This document shows, in pieces, positions 27,490 through 36,753 of a stretch of 64,000 nt of DNA (position 1 is the stretch's first letter; each line of letters starts with the position of its first letter). The stretch covers positions 1 through 64,000 of the forward strand of contig JAUSAX010000020.1 of assembly GCA_030652315.1 (NCBI GenBank), in the 5' to 3' direction. The position numbers and the translations under genes were made by a program. A model generated the notes under the pieces. That model did no database searches and was not told the DNA's origin. It was given only the letters and a program-made list of their open reading frames with translations. Source of the DNA: Afipia sp. (lineage in GTDB: Bacteria > Pseudomonadota > Alphaproteobacteria > Rhizobiales > Xanthobacteraceae).

Positions 27490-27833
27490 AACCGGACCCA
27501 TGCTCTTGCAATCGGTGAGCGCACAATCGCCGGACTTGCGGGCGGTCACGCCTCACGCAGAACTTCTCGCCAATGAATTTGCTGGGTGGCCTGCATCGCA
27601 GGCGAAGACGGCGGCAGCATTCACGACGGGGGTGAAATAGCCGAATTTCCGTTTTCGGTCAATTACATACCGCGCCTGCGTCATGCCCCAATGGCAGACC
27701 CGCGTTGCATTCTAAGATCATGTTCCACAGGAGAAATTTCCTCCCGCGCAGAGCCTGCCGGGAGGAAATTTACACTCAATCTAAATGCCCGGATAACCAC
27801 GGCCGGGCGAGCGCGCGGCCGTGGAAGCCGGCC
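27490..27833. other. 344-base intergenic region with two hairpins
   Basis: No gene is seen here. It lies upstream of fpr and downstream of the orphan binding protein gene. AAATTTCCTCCCG (27734-27746) and its exact complement (27759-27771) make a 13-bp stem with a 12-base loop. CCACGGCC (27797-27804) and GGCCGTGG (27817-27824) make a second stem. The second can serve as terminator for the binding protein gene; the first is unexplained. Confidence 0.7.
27797..27824 (-). terminator. Possible terminator of the orphan binding protein gene
   Basis: An 8-bp perfect GC-rich stem with a 12-base loop begins 10 bases after the stop. The following minus-strand bases are only moderately U-rich, so termination may be weak or Rho-assisted. 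Confidence 0.4.
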
Positions 27834-29054
27834 TTACTTCTTCACCATCGGGCAATTGCCCTCAGCTATCGGCCGGAACGCGTCCTTCGCCGGAATCGTC
27901 TCCACCAGCTTGTAGAAGTCCCAGGGTGCCTTGGACTCGGCCGGAGTCTTCACCTGGAACAGATACATGTTGTGGATGTGACGGCCGTCCTCGCGGATCG
28001 TGCCTTCGCCGAACAGCGGGTCCTTCGACGGCATCTCCTTCATCTTGGCAACGACCTTTTGCCCATCCGTCGTGTTCGCAGCGGCAGCCGCGCGCAGATA
28101 GTGCAGCGTGCCGGCGTAGACGCCGGCCTGAATTGCCGTCGGCCGCTTGCCGCCACCCACTGCTGCGGTAAAACGATCGGCGAACTTGCGCGTGCCTTCG
28201 TTGGTGTCCCAATAGAAACCTTCGGTCAGATAAAGACCCTTCGCGCCTTGAAGACCGATGGCATTGACGTCCGTCACCTGCATGAGAAGCGCCGCGAGTT
28301 CCTGACCGCCGGCCTGAATGCCGAATTCTGTCGCCTGCTTCACGGAATTGACGGTGTCGTTCACAGCATTGGCGAGCGCAACGATCTTGGCCTTGCTGGC
28401 CTGCGCCTGGAGCAGGAATGACGAGAAGTCCGACGCGCCGGGCGGATGCCGCACGCCGCCGAGGATCTTGCCGTTCTGCTCCTTCACAACATCGGACGCA
28501 TCCTTTTCGAGCGAATGGCCGAAGGCGTAATCCGCCGTGACGAAGAACCACGTATCCTTTTTCGCCTTCAGCAAAGCCAGCGCGGTGCCGTGCGCCAGCG
28601 CCCAGGTGTCGTAGGTCCAGTGCACGGTGTTCGGGGAACACTTCTCGCCGGTCAGCAATGACGAACCGGGTCCCGATGCAATGAACGCGGTTTTCGAACC
28701 GCGCGTGGCTTCCTGCACCGCCAGCGCCACCGATGAGAACGGCACGTCGAGAATGGCGTCGATCTTGTCGATGTCCATCCAGCGCCGCGCCAGCGCGCCG
28801 CCGATGTCTGCCTTGTTCTGGTGATCCGCCTGAACCAGTTCAACCTTGATATCCGGCTTCTCGGCCTTGAAATCCTCAATCGCGAGGCGCGCGGCGGCGA
28901 CCGAACCCGCGCCTGTGGAATCCGTCGCGATACCCGTGAGATCGGTCAACACGCCAAGCTTGATGGTGTTGTTGGCAATCTGCGCGCTTGCCGGACTCAT
29001 AAGCGCCAGCAGCATTGCTGCGCCCGTCAGAAAAGCCGATTTTGATTTAAGCAT
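27834..29054 (-). CDS. Orphan Liv-type ABC substrate-binding protein
   Basis: A 406-residue periplasmic binding protein. The ATG at 29054 follows GGGAGAACAAAA and gives a signal peptide ending PASAQ. The mature chain starts NTIKLGVLTDLTGIATDSTG and ends GNCPMVKK; its Cys and that in GEKCSPN could pair. Membrane components are absent beside it. It is codirectional with and 55 bases after the HMG-CoA reductase gene, so its ligand may be a precursor of that pathway such as mevalonate. It may use the LivHMGF set at 33499-36718, whose own binding protein is interrupted. Both links are inference. Confidence 0.85.
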   Translation of the reverse strand: MLKSKSAFLTGAAMLLALMSPASAQIANNTIKLGVLTDLTGIATDSTGAGSVAAARLAIEDFKAEKPDIKVELVQADHQNKADIGGALARRWMDIDKIDAILDVPFSSVALAVQEATRGSKTAFIASGPGSSLLTGEKCSPNTVHWTYDTWALAHGTALALLKAKKDTWFFVTADYAFGHSLEKDASDVVKEQNGKILGGVRHPPGASDFSSFLLQAQASKAKIVALANAVNDTVNSVKQATEFGIQAGGQELAALLMQVTDVNAIGLQGAKGLYLTEGFYWDTNEGTRKFADRFTAAVGGGKRPTAIQAGVYAGTLHYLRAAAAANTTDGQKVVAKMKEMPSKDPLFGEGTIREDGRHIHNMYLFQVKTPAESKAPWDFYKLVETIPAKDAFRPIAEGNCPMVKK

Positions 29055-29109
29055 TTTTGTTCTCCCGGTTGAATTTCTTATGTTGGTTGTCCGGTCTCGC
29101 CGGAATGTC

Positions 29110-30393
29110 TTAGCGTCGAATGGTTTCCAAAACCTCCTGCGCGACGTCGATACGCACAGTCGCGCGTTCGACCAGTACCTTGGCCACGGCCTCGACTTCA
29201 TCGCCGACAGCGCCGGCCATGATCGCGATGTTCTGCGCGTGAAGCGCCATGTGACCGGACTGGATGCCCACCGTGGCGAGCGCCTTCAGTGCCGAGAAAT
29301 TCTGCGCGAGTCCCACCGCCGCGATGATGCGCGCCAGCCGTTCCGCCGTGGCGACGCCGAGAATCTTCAGGCACGCCTGCGCGGTCGGATGAATCTTGGT
29401 CGCGCCGCCGATCAGGCCGACCGCCAGCGGCAATTCGATGGAGCCAGAGAGATCGCCATCCTTGTTGACCTCGTAGCGCGTCAGGCTGGTGTAGCGTCCG
29501 CCGCGCGCCGCATAGGCATGCGCGCCCGCTTCCACCGCACGGGTGTCGTTGCCCGTCGCGAGGATGACCGCGCTGATCCCGTTCATGATGCCTTTGTTGT
29601 GCGTGGCCGCGCGATACGGATCGGCTTCGGCGAACTGATACGCGCTGATGATGCCATCACGGACGCTTTCACCGCCGATGTCGGCGAGCTTCCACACCGC
29701 GTGCGCACGCGCGAGCCTCCGGTCCGCCAGATTGGATAGGATGCGCAGGAAGACACGCCCACCGCTCCATGTCGCGATATGCGGCGCGATTTTCTCCGCC
29801 ATCGTGTTGACGGCATTGGCGCCCATCGCATCGCGCGTATCGACGATCAGATGCGTGATGACCATGGGACCGCCGAGCGTATCGAGAATCCGCACCTCGA
29901 CATCCCGGAAGCCGCCGCCGAGCTTCACCAGCAGCGGATCGCAGGCGTCGCAAATCGCCTTGATCTCATCGCGCTTCTCCAGAAGCCGGAGCCGCGCGGC
30001 ATACGGATCGGACACATCGACGGCCTGCACCTGCGCGATCATCAGCGTGCCGGACACCGAGGTCGTAAAGCCCGCGTCATAGGTCTGGCGCGCGGCGTTG
30101 CAGACCGCGGCGACGACAGAGGATTCCTCGGTCGCCATCGGAATCAGGACGTCCTCGCCATCGACCTTGACGTTGGTCGCGATGCCGATCGGCACATTCA
30201 TCGTGGCGACGACGTTTTCGATCATCTTGTCCGCAAGCTGCGGCGACAGATTGCCCATGTCGGCAAGGTGAGCTGTGGTCGCGGGATCGAGGCCCGCGAA
30301 CGAAGCCACCAGATCGAGCCGCTCCTGCGGCGACTTGCGGTGAAATCCGGCGATCCGCGAACTGCGGTTCGCGCCATGCTTGACGACAGTCAT
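29110..30393 (-). CDS. mvaA: Hydroxymethylglutaryl-CoA reductase, class II (degradative)
   Basis: A 427-residue soluble enzyme of the Pseudomonas mevalonii MvaA class, which oxidises mevalonate to HMG-CoA in mevalonate catabolism. The catalytic set is visible: Glu in MATEESSVVAA (~88-98), Lys257 in THNKG, Asp273 in TGNDT and His371 in QSGHMALHAQN. The dimerisation motif is ENVVAT in place of the family ENVIG. DAMGANAVNTMAE is the class II substrate segment. No membrane anchor is present. The ATG at 30393 follows GGGAGA at a long spacing. It faces a MocR-type regulator and precedes a binding protein gene. No HMG-CoA lyase is in the window. Class II enzymes can also work in the synthetic direction. 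Confidence 0.92.
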   Translation of the reverse strand: MTVVKHGANRSSRIAGFHRKSPQERLDLVASFAGLDPATTAHLADMGNLSPQLADKMIENVVATMNVPIGIATNVKVDGEDVLIPMATEESSVVAAVCNAARQTYDAGFTTSVSGTLMIAQVQAVDVSDPYAARLRLLEKRDEIKAICDACDPLLVKLGGGFRDVEVRILDTLGGPMVITHLIVDTRDAMGANAVNTMAEKIAPHIATWSGGRVFLRILSNLADRRLARAHAVWKLADIGGESVRDGIISAYQFAEADPYRAATHNKGIMNGISAVILATGNDTRAVEAGAHAYAARGGRYTSLTRYEVNKDGDLSGSIELPLAVGLIGGATKIHPTAQACLKILGVATAERLARIIAAVGLAQNFSALKALATVGIQSGHMALHAQNIAIMAGAVGDEVEAVAKVLVERATVRIDVAQEVLETIRR

Positions 30394-30447
30394 TGATTCA
30401 GCGTCTCCCAGACCGAAGTCCTCTTGAGGGGATTCTCGGTCGTGGAA

Positions 30448-30530
30448 ACTGTATGGTGACGGGGGTACGCCACAAGGAACACTTTGCACAATTTGAGGAA
30501 GGTCCGTACCATTCGCAACATGGGTACAGT
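30448..30530. promoter_or_regulatory. Candidate MocR-type control region with GTAC repeats
   Basis: GTAC occurs at 30465, 30506 and 30524. ATGGT (30453) and ACCAT (30508) are inverted, as are ACTGTA (30448) and TACAGT (30525). MocR regulators bind spaced half-sites between themselves and a divergent target, which is the layout here. Arms are short, so support is modest. Confidence 0.35.
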
Positions 30531-31926
30531 TCATCATATCGGCCGCGGGGCCACGCGATCGCGCGTTGAAACCATCGTCGATACGATCGTTGCGCGGATC
30601 GAGCGCGGCGCGATCCGGCCCGGCGAACGCCTGCCGTCGATCCGCGGCGCGTCGGAACAGTTCGGCGCATCAAAGAATACCATCGTCGATGCCTATGACC
30701 GGCTGGTCGCGTCGGGACAGATCGAGAGCAAACCCGGCTCCGGCTTTTATGTCTCGATGCACCGCCCCAAGCGCGCGGAGACGATCGAACCCGCCAAGAT
30801 CGAGGCCGTCGATAGCGTCTGGCTGCTGCGCGAGCAACTCGAGAAGCGTTACGAGGTTCGTGTCGGCGACGGACGGCCGCCGGCGGCGTGGATGGAGGGC
30901 TCGGAGGTCGGACCTTACCTGCGGCCGGTCAACCGGCCGGGGCAGCGCAATCTGCCCGAGAGCTACGGCAGCCCCTACGGCTTGCTGCCGCTGCGCCAGC
31001 GCATCGCGGGTCTTCTGGCCGAACGATCCATCGGTGCGGAGCCGACGCAGGTTCTGTTGACTCAAGGCGCGAACGACGCCCTCGACATGATCGTGCGCCA
31101 GTATGTCGAGCCGGGCGACCCCGTTCTGGTGGACAGCCCCGGTTATTATCCGCTGTTCGGCAAGCTGCGGCTGGCCAAGGCGCGGCTGATCGGCGTGCGG
31201 CGAACCGCCGACGGGCCGGACCCGGACGATCTCGCCGCCAAGGCGGCCAGCTCCGGCGCGCGGATGTTCTTCACGCAATCGCTGGCGCACAATCCGACCG
31301 GCTGCTCGATCACGCTTCCGGTCGCCTACCGGCTGCTGCGCACCGCAACCGAGCACAATTTACGCATTGTCGATTCGGATCCGTTCGCCGACGTGCTGCC
31401 GAATACGTCACCCCGCCTCGCCGCGCTCGATCAGCTCGACCGCGTGATCTATGTCGGCACCTTCGCCAAGACCCTTTCCGCCAGTCTGAGGTCGGGATAC
31501 ATCGCGGCCAATGCCGACACCGTCGCGCGGCTGGCCGACCTCAAGATGATCACGCGCGCCAACAGCTCAGGCTATATCGAGCAGATCATCTACGACCTGA
31601 TTACCAGCGGGCGCTATCGCGGCCATCTCAAGCGGCTGACCGGCCGCATCGAAGCCGCAACCCGCCAGGCCAACGACACATTGTCACGCCTCGGCCTCCC
31701 GGTGTTCGGCCAGCCGCGCGGCGGATTTTACATGTGGTGCGAACTGCCCGGACATATCGACGACACGCAGCTCTCGCGCATCGCCGCCGAGCGCAGCATC
31801 CTGCTCGCGCCGGGTTCGGCGTTCAATCCGGACGCGATGCCTGCTCGCCCCGCGATGCGCGTCAATATCGCGCATGTCGGCGATCCGCGGTTCGCAAGCT
31901 TCATGGCCGAACATCAAACGCCATAG
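30484..31926 (+). CDS. MocR-family regulator (GntR helix-turn-helix fused to aminotransferase fold)
   Basis: A 480-residue two-domain regulator. The N-terminal winged helix spans about 25-95 (GERLPSIRGASEQFGASKNT, then GQIESKPGSGFYVSMH). A fold-type I aminotransferase domain with the PLP-binding Lys in FAKTLSASLRSGY follows. TTG at 30484 has AAGGA five bases upstream; the ATG at 30520 (468 residues) has no site but is the other option. It is divergent from the HMG-CoA reductase gene and upstream of the second Liv set. Control of either or both by a PLP-reactive ligand is inferred from the family. Confidence 0.88.
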   Translation: MHNLRKVRTIRNMGTVHHIGRGATRSRVETIVDTIVARIERGAIRPGERLPSIRGASEQFGASKNTIVDAYDRLVASGQIESKPGSGFYVSMHRPKRAETIEPAKIEAVDSVWLLREQLEKRYEVRVGDGRPPAAWMEGSEVGPYLRPVNRPGQRNLPESYGSPYGLLPLRQRIAGLLAERSIGAEPTQVLLTQGANDALDMIVRQYVEPGDPVLVDSPGYYPLFGKLRLAKARLIGVRRTADGPDPDDLAAKAASSGARMFFTQSLAHNPTGCSITLPVAYRLLRTATEHNLRIVDSDPFADVLPNTSPRLAALDQLDRVIYVGTFAKTLSASLRSGYIAANADTVARLADLKMITRANSSGYIEQIIYDLITSGRYRGHLKRLTGRIEAATRQANDTLSRLGLPVFGQPRGGFYMWCELPGHIDDTQLSRIAAERSILLAPGSAFNPDAMPARPAMRVNIAHVGDPRFASFMAEHQTP

Positions 31927-32162
31927 ATCATGTGATAGGCGCGCGGCATACGCACAGCGTCAGCGCCAAAGACGCTTCCATTTTTTGGGCATCGCAACAT
32001 TAACACGCGGCAATTTTGTTCCGGCCCGCTCGAATTCCGTTTCAAACAACCGCTCACTGCAATCATCCGATCTTTGCTTGACTTGAACTTCTCCGGCCAG
32101 CAGTCTGTCGGCTCAAATAAAAAGCACCGAACACGAATTCGGATGCATCAGGGAGAAACGTC
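31927..32162. other. Leader and promoter region of the second Liv operon
   Basis: No gene is seen in these 236 bases. AT content rises after about 31975. TTGACT near 32076 is a possible -35 element, but no convincing -10 lies at the right distance. GGGAGAAACGTC provides the ribosome site of the binding protein gene. Confidence 0.4.
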
Positions 32163-33380
32163 ATGAAGTCATTTCTCAGCCTTCTCGCAACAGCGAGCAT
32201 CGTCAGCGCCGGCGCCCTTCTCGGCCCCGTTCCAGCTTCCGCCCAGCAACCTATCAAGATCGGCGTTCCAACCTCGGTCCAGCTTCAGGTCGGACGCGAC
32301 ACGCAGAACGCCATAAAAATGGCAATCGAAGACATCAACAGCAAAGGCGGCCTCGTCGGCCGCAAACTTGAAATGGTTGTCGCGGATGAAACCGAGAACC
32401 CCGAACAAGGCATCGCGGCGATCAAGAAGCTCACAGCCGACGACAAGGTCGATGTGCTGATCGGCGGTTACACCAGCGGCGTGACGCTGGCTCAGTTGCC
32501 TCACATTTCCAATGCGAAGACGATCTACCTCGGAGTCGGCGCGGCGTCGCCCGCGATCACCGCGAAGGTGAAGGCCGACTACGAGAACTACAAGTACATC
32601 TTCCGGGTTTCCCCGATCCATGCCGGCCATCAGGCCCGCGCGCTGGTTGACTTCATCAGCGGCAAGCTCAAGGGCGAGATGGGATTGAAGAAGATCGCTA
32701 TCGTCGGCGAGAATGCGAAGTGGGTGCAGGATCTGGTGCCGATCCTGAAGAAGGGCGCCATCGACGGCGGCACGGAAGTGCCGATGTCCGAATTCTTCGA
32801 CACATCGACGTCGGACTTCTCGCCATTGTTCGCCAAGGTCAAGGCCAGCGGCGCGCAGTATCTGATCGTCATCCTGTCGCATGCGTCATCGGACATTTTC
32901 GTCAAGCAGTGGCATGACGCGCAGGTGCCGATTCCGATCGGCGGCATCGACGTCTAGAGCCAGGACGCGGACTTCTTTACCCGCGTGAGCGGCAAGGCGC
33001 TGTCCGAGACTGTTGGCCTGTTCGCGACCCGCGCCGCGCTGACGCCGAAGACGATCCCGTTCTGGGATGAATTCGTGAAGCGCTATGGCACCGCACCTGT
33101 CTACACCGGCGTCGGCGCCTACGATGCAATATACGTCTACGCAGAAGCCGTGAAGCGCGCCAACTCGGTCGAACCGAACGCGGTGATCAAGGAACTCGAG
33201 AAGACGGACTATGTCGGCATCGCCGGCAAGATCGTGTTCGACGAAGTCCACGATGTGAAGACCGGACCCGGCCTGCAGAACCTGCTGTTCGCGCAATGGC
33301 AGAAGGACGGCGCGCGCGTCGTCGTGTGGCCGAAGGCTTCGGAAACCGGAAAGATGATCCCACCGCCCTGGATGAACTGA
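32163..33380 (+). pseudogene. Liv-type substrate-binding protein interrupted by an in-frame TAG
   Basis: The reading frame from 32163 encodes a signal peptide (LLATASIVSAGALLGPVPAS) and a Liv-type binding protein, but codon 265 (32955-32957) is TAG. The same frame resumes at once (SQDADFFTRVSGKALSE) and runs to 33380, giving 405 codons in all, the normal length. Reading CAG for TAG gives IGGIDVQSQDADFF, so one C-to-T change explains it. The upstream 264-residue piece lacks much of lobe 2 and should not fold properly. A good ribosome site (GGGAGAAACGTC) remains. It may be a sequencing error, a recent inactivation or a suppressed amber codon. LivH, LivM, LivG and LivF follow intact. Confidence 0.88.
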
Positions 33381-33498
33381 ACAGATTCACGTCGTGAGAA
33401 CGGCGGCCGGTCACAACCGGCCGCCGATCCCGAAGGCTCGCCTTCCCCTTACGCCCGTGATCCGGTTCTGACATTCATATCCTCAGCAGCAGGCGGTT

Positions 33499-34353
33499 AT
33501 GCTCGAAATCCTGATTTACGGCGCTGTTTCCAGCGCGATCTACGCGATGCTCGCGGTGGGCTTCACGCTCATCTTCGGCGTCGCCCGCATCCTTAATCTC
33601 GCCCACGGCGCGTTCTATGCGCTCGGGGCTTACGCAGCTTACGTCTTCACCTCCCTGCTGAATGTGCCGCTGCTCCTCGCAGCACCACTGGCCGTTCTTC
33701 TGGTCGCAGGATTTGGCGTGTTGATGGAACGGTTTCTGGTCCGGCCGTTGCGGGCGTCGCAACTCGCTGTGCTGATGATCACGCTGGCCGTATCACTGGC
33801 CGTCGAACAGGCGCTGTTCATCACCTTCGGCTCCGAATATCGCAACGTGCCTTCCTTCGTCGCCGACAAGGTCTCCATCGGCGGTGTCGATATCGGCGGG
33901 CAGAGATTGCTCGCCCTCGTTGCGGGCATTCTGGTTCTGCTGATCCTGTGGCTCTTTATTCAACGCACGCGCCTCGGCGCGGCCATTCTCGCGGTGTCGC
34001 AGGACCCCGAAGCCGCGCAGTACATGGGCATCCCCACCAACCGCATTTTCTCCATCGTCATGGCGATCTCGGCGGGCACCGCGGCGCTCGCCGGCGTGCT
34101 GGTGTCGCCGTTTCTCACCGTGCAGCCGACCATGGGCCTGCTGCCGATGGTGAAGGCCTTCGCCATCGTCATCGTCGGCGGGCTTGGATCGATCCCCGGC
34201 AGTATCATCGCCTCGCTGATCCTCGGCTATTCCGAGACCATCGTGGCCTATCTGGTCTCGACATCGTGGACTGAACTCGTGTCCCTCGTCGCGGTCGTCA
34301 TCACCCTCATGATCAGACCGTCCGGGATTCTCGGGCGGCGGGCGGCGTTCTGA
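33499..34353 (+). CDS. Liv-type ABC permease, LivH component (second system)
   Basis: A 284-residue inner-membrane permease. VGFTLIFGVARILNLAHGAF near residue 20 is the LivH signature and GGLGSIPGSIIASLILGYSE near residue 225 is the coupling region. The ATG lies 118 bases after the end of the interrupted binding protein frame, and its stop is one base before the livM start. The intact state of all four remaining components argues the importer is still in use. Confidence 0.9.
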   Translation: MLEILIYGAVSSAIYAMLAVGFTLIFGVARILNLAHGAFYALGAYAAYVFTSLLNVPLLLAAPLAVLLVAGFGVLMERFLVRPLRASQLAVLMITLAVSLAVEQALFITFGSEYRNVPSFVADKVSIGGVDIGGQRLLALVAGILVLLILWLFIQRTRLGAAILAVSQDPEAAQYMGIPTNRIFSIVMAISAGTAALAGVLVSPFLTVQPTMGLLPMVKAFAIVIVGGLGSIPGSIIASLILGYSETIVAYLVSTSWTELVSLVAVVITLMIRPSGILGRRAAF

Positions 34354-34354
34354 C

Positions 34355-35284
34355 ATGCGGCAGATTTCATTGATCGATGTCGCTGGCGGTATCGCTGTGG
34401 TGGCCGTACTCGCACTTGCCCCCGTGTTCGTGTCCAGCAACTACCTCACCGGCGTGCTGACCGTCTGCGTGATCTACGGCATCTGGGCCTCGAGCTGGGA
34501 CTTCATGTCGGGCCTGACCGGCCGCGAGAATTTCGGCCACTCGCTGTTCATCGGCGCGGGCGCCTACACTTCCGGTTTCATGGCGACGATCTGGTTCACC
34601 AATCCATGGTACAGCCTGCCGGCGGCAGTCGTCATCGCGGTCATCTTCAGCCTGATCGTCGGCTTCCCGACATTGCGCCTGCGCGGTCCCTACTTCGCAC
34701 TGGCCATGCTGTCGGCCTCCGCAATCCTGCAACGCCTCTGCCTGATCTTCTGGGAATACACCGGCGGCGAGGAAGGTCTCTACGGCCTCGAACCGCTGAT
34801 CCGCAATCCCCTGCATTACTACTGGTTTGTGCTGGCGATTCTTGTCGTCACCGTGATCGTGCTGGTGCTTCTGGCGCAATCGCACTGGGGCCTGCTGCTG
34901 CGTGCCATCCGCGGCGACGAGGCGACCTGTCAGGCCGCCGGCATCAACGTGACGTTCTACAAGATCGCATCGCTGGCGATCAGCGCGGCCTTCGCCGGGC
35001 TCGGTGGGGCGCTCTATGCGCACTACCAGCTTCAGGTCAGTCCGCCGCTGTTCTCCGTCGTGGTGTCGATCACCATCATCATCATGGTCTATGTCGGCGG
35101 CATTGGTTCGATTTACGGTGCTGCGATCGCCGCGATCCTGCTCACGCTGCTCACCGAAATGCTGCGCGGCTTCGGCGAATACCGGCTCTGGATCTACACC
35201 CTCACCCTGATGCTGATCCTGTTCTTCCTGCCGAACGGCCTTATCGCGCCGCTCTGGCGCAGAATGACGGAGCGCTTCCGATGA
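34355..35284 (+). CDS. Liv-type ABC permease, LivM component (second system)
   Basis: A 309-residue permease. WDFMSGLTGRENFGHSLFIG near residue 45 and LLLRAIRGDEATCQAAGINV near residue 180 are typical LivM segments. About nine helices are visible and it ends LFFLPNGLIAPLWRRM. It starts one base after the livH stop and overlaps livG by four bases (ATGA). Confidence 0.9.
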   Translation: MRQISLIDVAGGIAVVAVLALAPVFVSSNYLTGVLTVCVIYGIWASSWDFMSGLTGRENFGHSLFIGAGAYTSGFMATIWFTNPWYSLPAAVVIAVIFSLIVGFPTLRLRGPYFALAMLSASAILQRLCLIFWEYTGGEEGLYGLEPLIRNPLHYYWFVLAILVVTVIVLVLLAQSHWGLLLRAIRGDEATCQAAGINVTFYKIASLAISAAFAGLGGALYAHYQLQVSPPLFSVVVSITIIIMVYVGGIGSIYGAAIAAILLTLLTEMLRGFGEYRLWIYTLTLMLILFFLPNGLIAPLWRRMTERFR

Positions 35285-36024
35285 CCGCGCTTCTCGAAGT
35301 CAACGACGTCACCAAGCGTTTCGGCGGCCTCACGGCCGTAAAGAACGCGACCTTCAAACTGGAAAAAGGCGAGTTCACCGGAATTCTCGGGCCGAACGGC
35401 GCGGGCAAGACAACGCTGTTCAATCTGCTCACCGGCTTCATGTCGCCGACATCCGGCTCCATCAAGTTCAACGGCGAAGCGTTGCAGGGTCTCGCGCCCT
35501 ACAAGATCGTCAATCGCGGCATGGCGCGTACCTTCCAGCTGACACGGCCGTTCGTCGGCATGAACCTGCTCGAGAACGTGCTCGTCGCCTGCATGTCGCC
35601 ACGCGCCCATGTCGACAAGGACAAGGAAGAACGCGCGCGCCACCTGCTCGAACAGGTGGGCCTCGGCGGACGCGGGCTGGAGCCAGTCGAAACGTTGCCT
35701 TACGGCGACCTGCGACGGCTCGAAATCGCACGCGCGCTGGCCACCCGGCCCGATCTCTTGTTGCTCGATGAACCCTTCGCCGGATTGGGCAGCAGCGAGA
35801 TCGAACCGCTTGCGCAACTGATCAAACGCCTGCATCGCGAGGAAAACCTGACCATCCTTCTGATCGAACACAAGCTGCGCGAGTTCATGGCGCTGGTCTC
35901 CCGGGTGATCGTGATGAATTTCGGCGAGATCATCGCGGTCGGTCCGCCCGACGAGATCGTCAAGAACCCGAAGGTGATCGAAGCCTATATTGGAAAGACG
36001 GAGGACGCTCATGCCTCTGCTTGA
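35281..36024 (+). CDS. Liv-type ABC ATPase, LivG component (second system)
   Basis: A 247-residue ATPase. Walker A is GPNGAGKTT, MARTFQLTRPF is the LivG Q-loop segment, the signature is LPYGDLRRLEIARAL (usual LivG variant) and Walker B is LLLLDEPFAGLG, with IEHKL at the switch. The frame is open far upstream inside livM, but the ATG at 35281 overlapping the livM stop is the proper start. Its end overlaps livF by 14 bases. Confidence 0.92.
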   Translation: MTALLEVNDVTKRFGGLTAVKNATFKLEKGEFTGILGPNGAGKTTLFNLLTGFMSPTSGSIKFNGEALQGLAPYKIVNRGMARTFQLTRPFVGMNLLENVLVACMSPRAHVDKDKEERARHLLEQVGLGGRGLEPVETLPYGDLRRLEIARALATRPDLLLLDEPFAGLGSSEIEPLAQLIKRLHREENLTILLIEHKLREFMALVSRVIVMNFGEIIAVGPPDEIVKNPKVIEAYIGKTEDAHASA

Positions 36025-36718
36025 AGTCTCCGATCTGCGCGTCAGCTACGGCAAGGCGCTCGCCATCGAATCCGTTTCGATCAAGGTCGACAAGGGCGAA
36101 CTGATCGGCGTGCTCGGCCCCAACGGCGCGGGCAAGACCACGCTGCTGAAAGCGATTTCGCGCTCCATCCCCTCGCAGGGCACGCTGATGTTCAAGGGCC
36201 AGTCGCTCGACGGCGTCGCACCCTACGACGTGGTGGCGCGCGGCATCTGCCATTGTCCCGAGGGCCGCAAGCTGTTCTCGGAACTGTCCGTGCTGAAGAA
36301 CCTCCAGCTCGGCGCGTACCTGCGCAAGAACAACGCCGAGATCAACGCCGATCTCGAACGGGTGTTCACGCTGTTTCCGGTGCTGCGCGAGCGGCAATGG
36401 CAGCAATCGAGCACGCTCTCCGGCGGCGAACAGCAGATGGTGGCGATCGGCCGCGCGCTGATGGGGCGACCGGAATTGCTGCTGCTCGACGAGCCGTCGG
36501 TCGGCATCGCGCCGCGGCTGAAGGGTTTGATCTTCGACGCGATCCAGCAGATCCGGAAGGACGGCACCGCCATCCTGATCGTCGAACAGGACGCGACCTC
36601 GACCCTGCGGATCACAGACCGCGTCTATGTGCTCGAACATGGCCGCACCATTCGCGAGGGTACGGCGAAAGACCTCGCGGGCGACGAGTACATCCGGCAG
36701 GTGTATCTGGGGGTGTGA
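36011..36718 (+). CDS. Liv-type ABC ATPase, LivF component (second system)
   Basis: A 235-residue ATPase. Walker A is GPNGAGKTT, ARGICHCPEGRKLFSELSVL is the Q-loop region, the signature is LSGGEQQMVAIGRAL, Walker B is LLLLDEPSVGIA, and VEQDA occupies the switch region (Gln-Asp, no His, as often in LivF). The ATG at 36011 has GGAGGA seven bases upstream. It is the last gene of the operon; a palindromic repeat follows. Confidence 0.92.
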   Translation: MPLLEVSDLRVSYGKALAIESVSIKVDKGELIGVLGPNGAGKTTLLKAISRSIPSQGTLMFKGQSLDGVAPYDVVARGICHCPEGRKLFSELSVLKNLQLGAYLRKNNAEINADLERVFTLFPVLRERQWQQSSTLSGGEQQMVAIGRALMGRPELLLLDEPSVGIAPRLKGLIFDAIQQIRKDGTAILIVEQDATSTLRITDRVYVLEHGRTIREGTAKDLAGDEYIRQVYLGV

Positions 36719-36753
36719 AGGCCAGCGCCAACCCCCACGCCTCGAATTCGAGC

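Noticed and set aside
32955-32957. TAG read as pyrrolysine or programmed readthrough
   Set aside because: Nothing nearby suggests pyrrolysine machinery or a readthrough signal; a CAG to TAG change is simpler.
34606-35280. N-terminal extension of the second LivG frame into livM
   Set aside because: The extension is out of frame with livM and Arg-rich; the ATG at 35281 overlapping the livM stop is the standard start.
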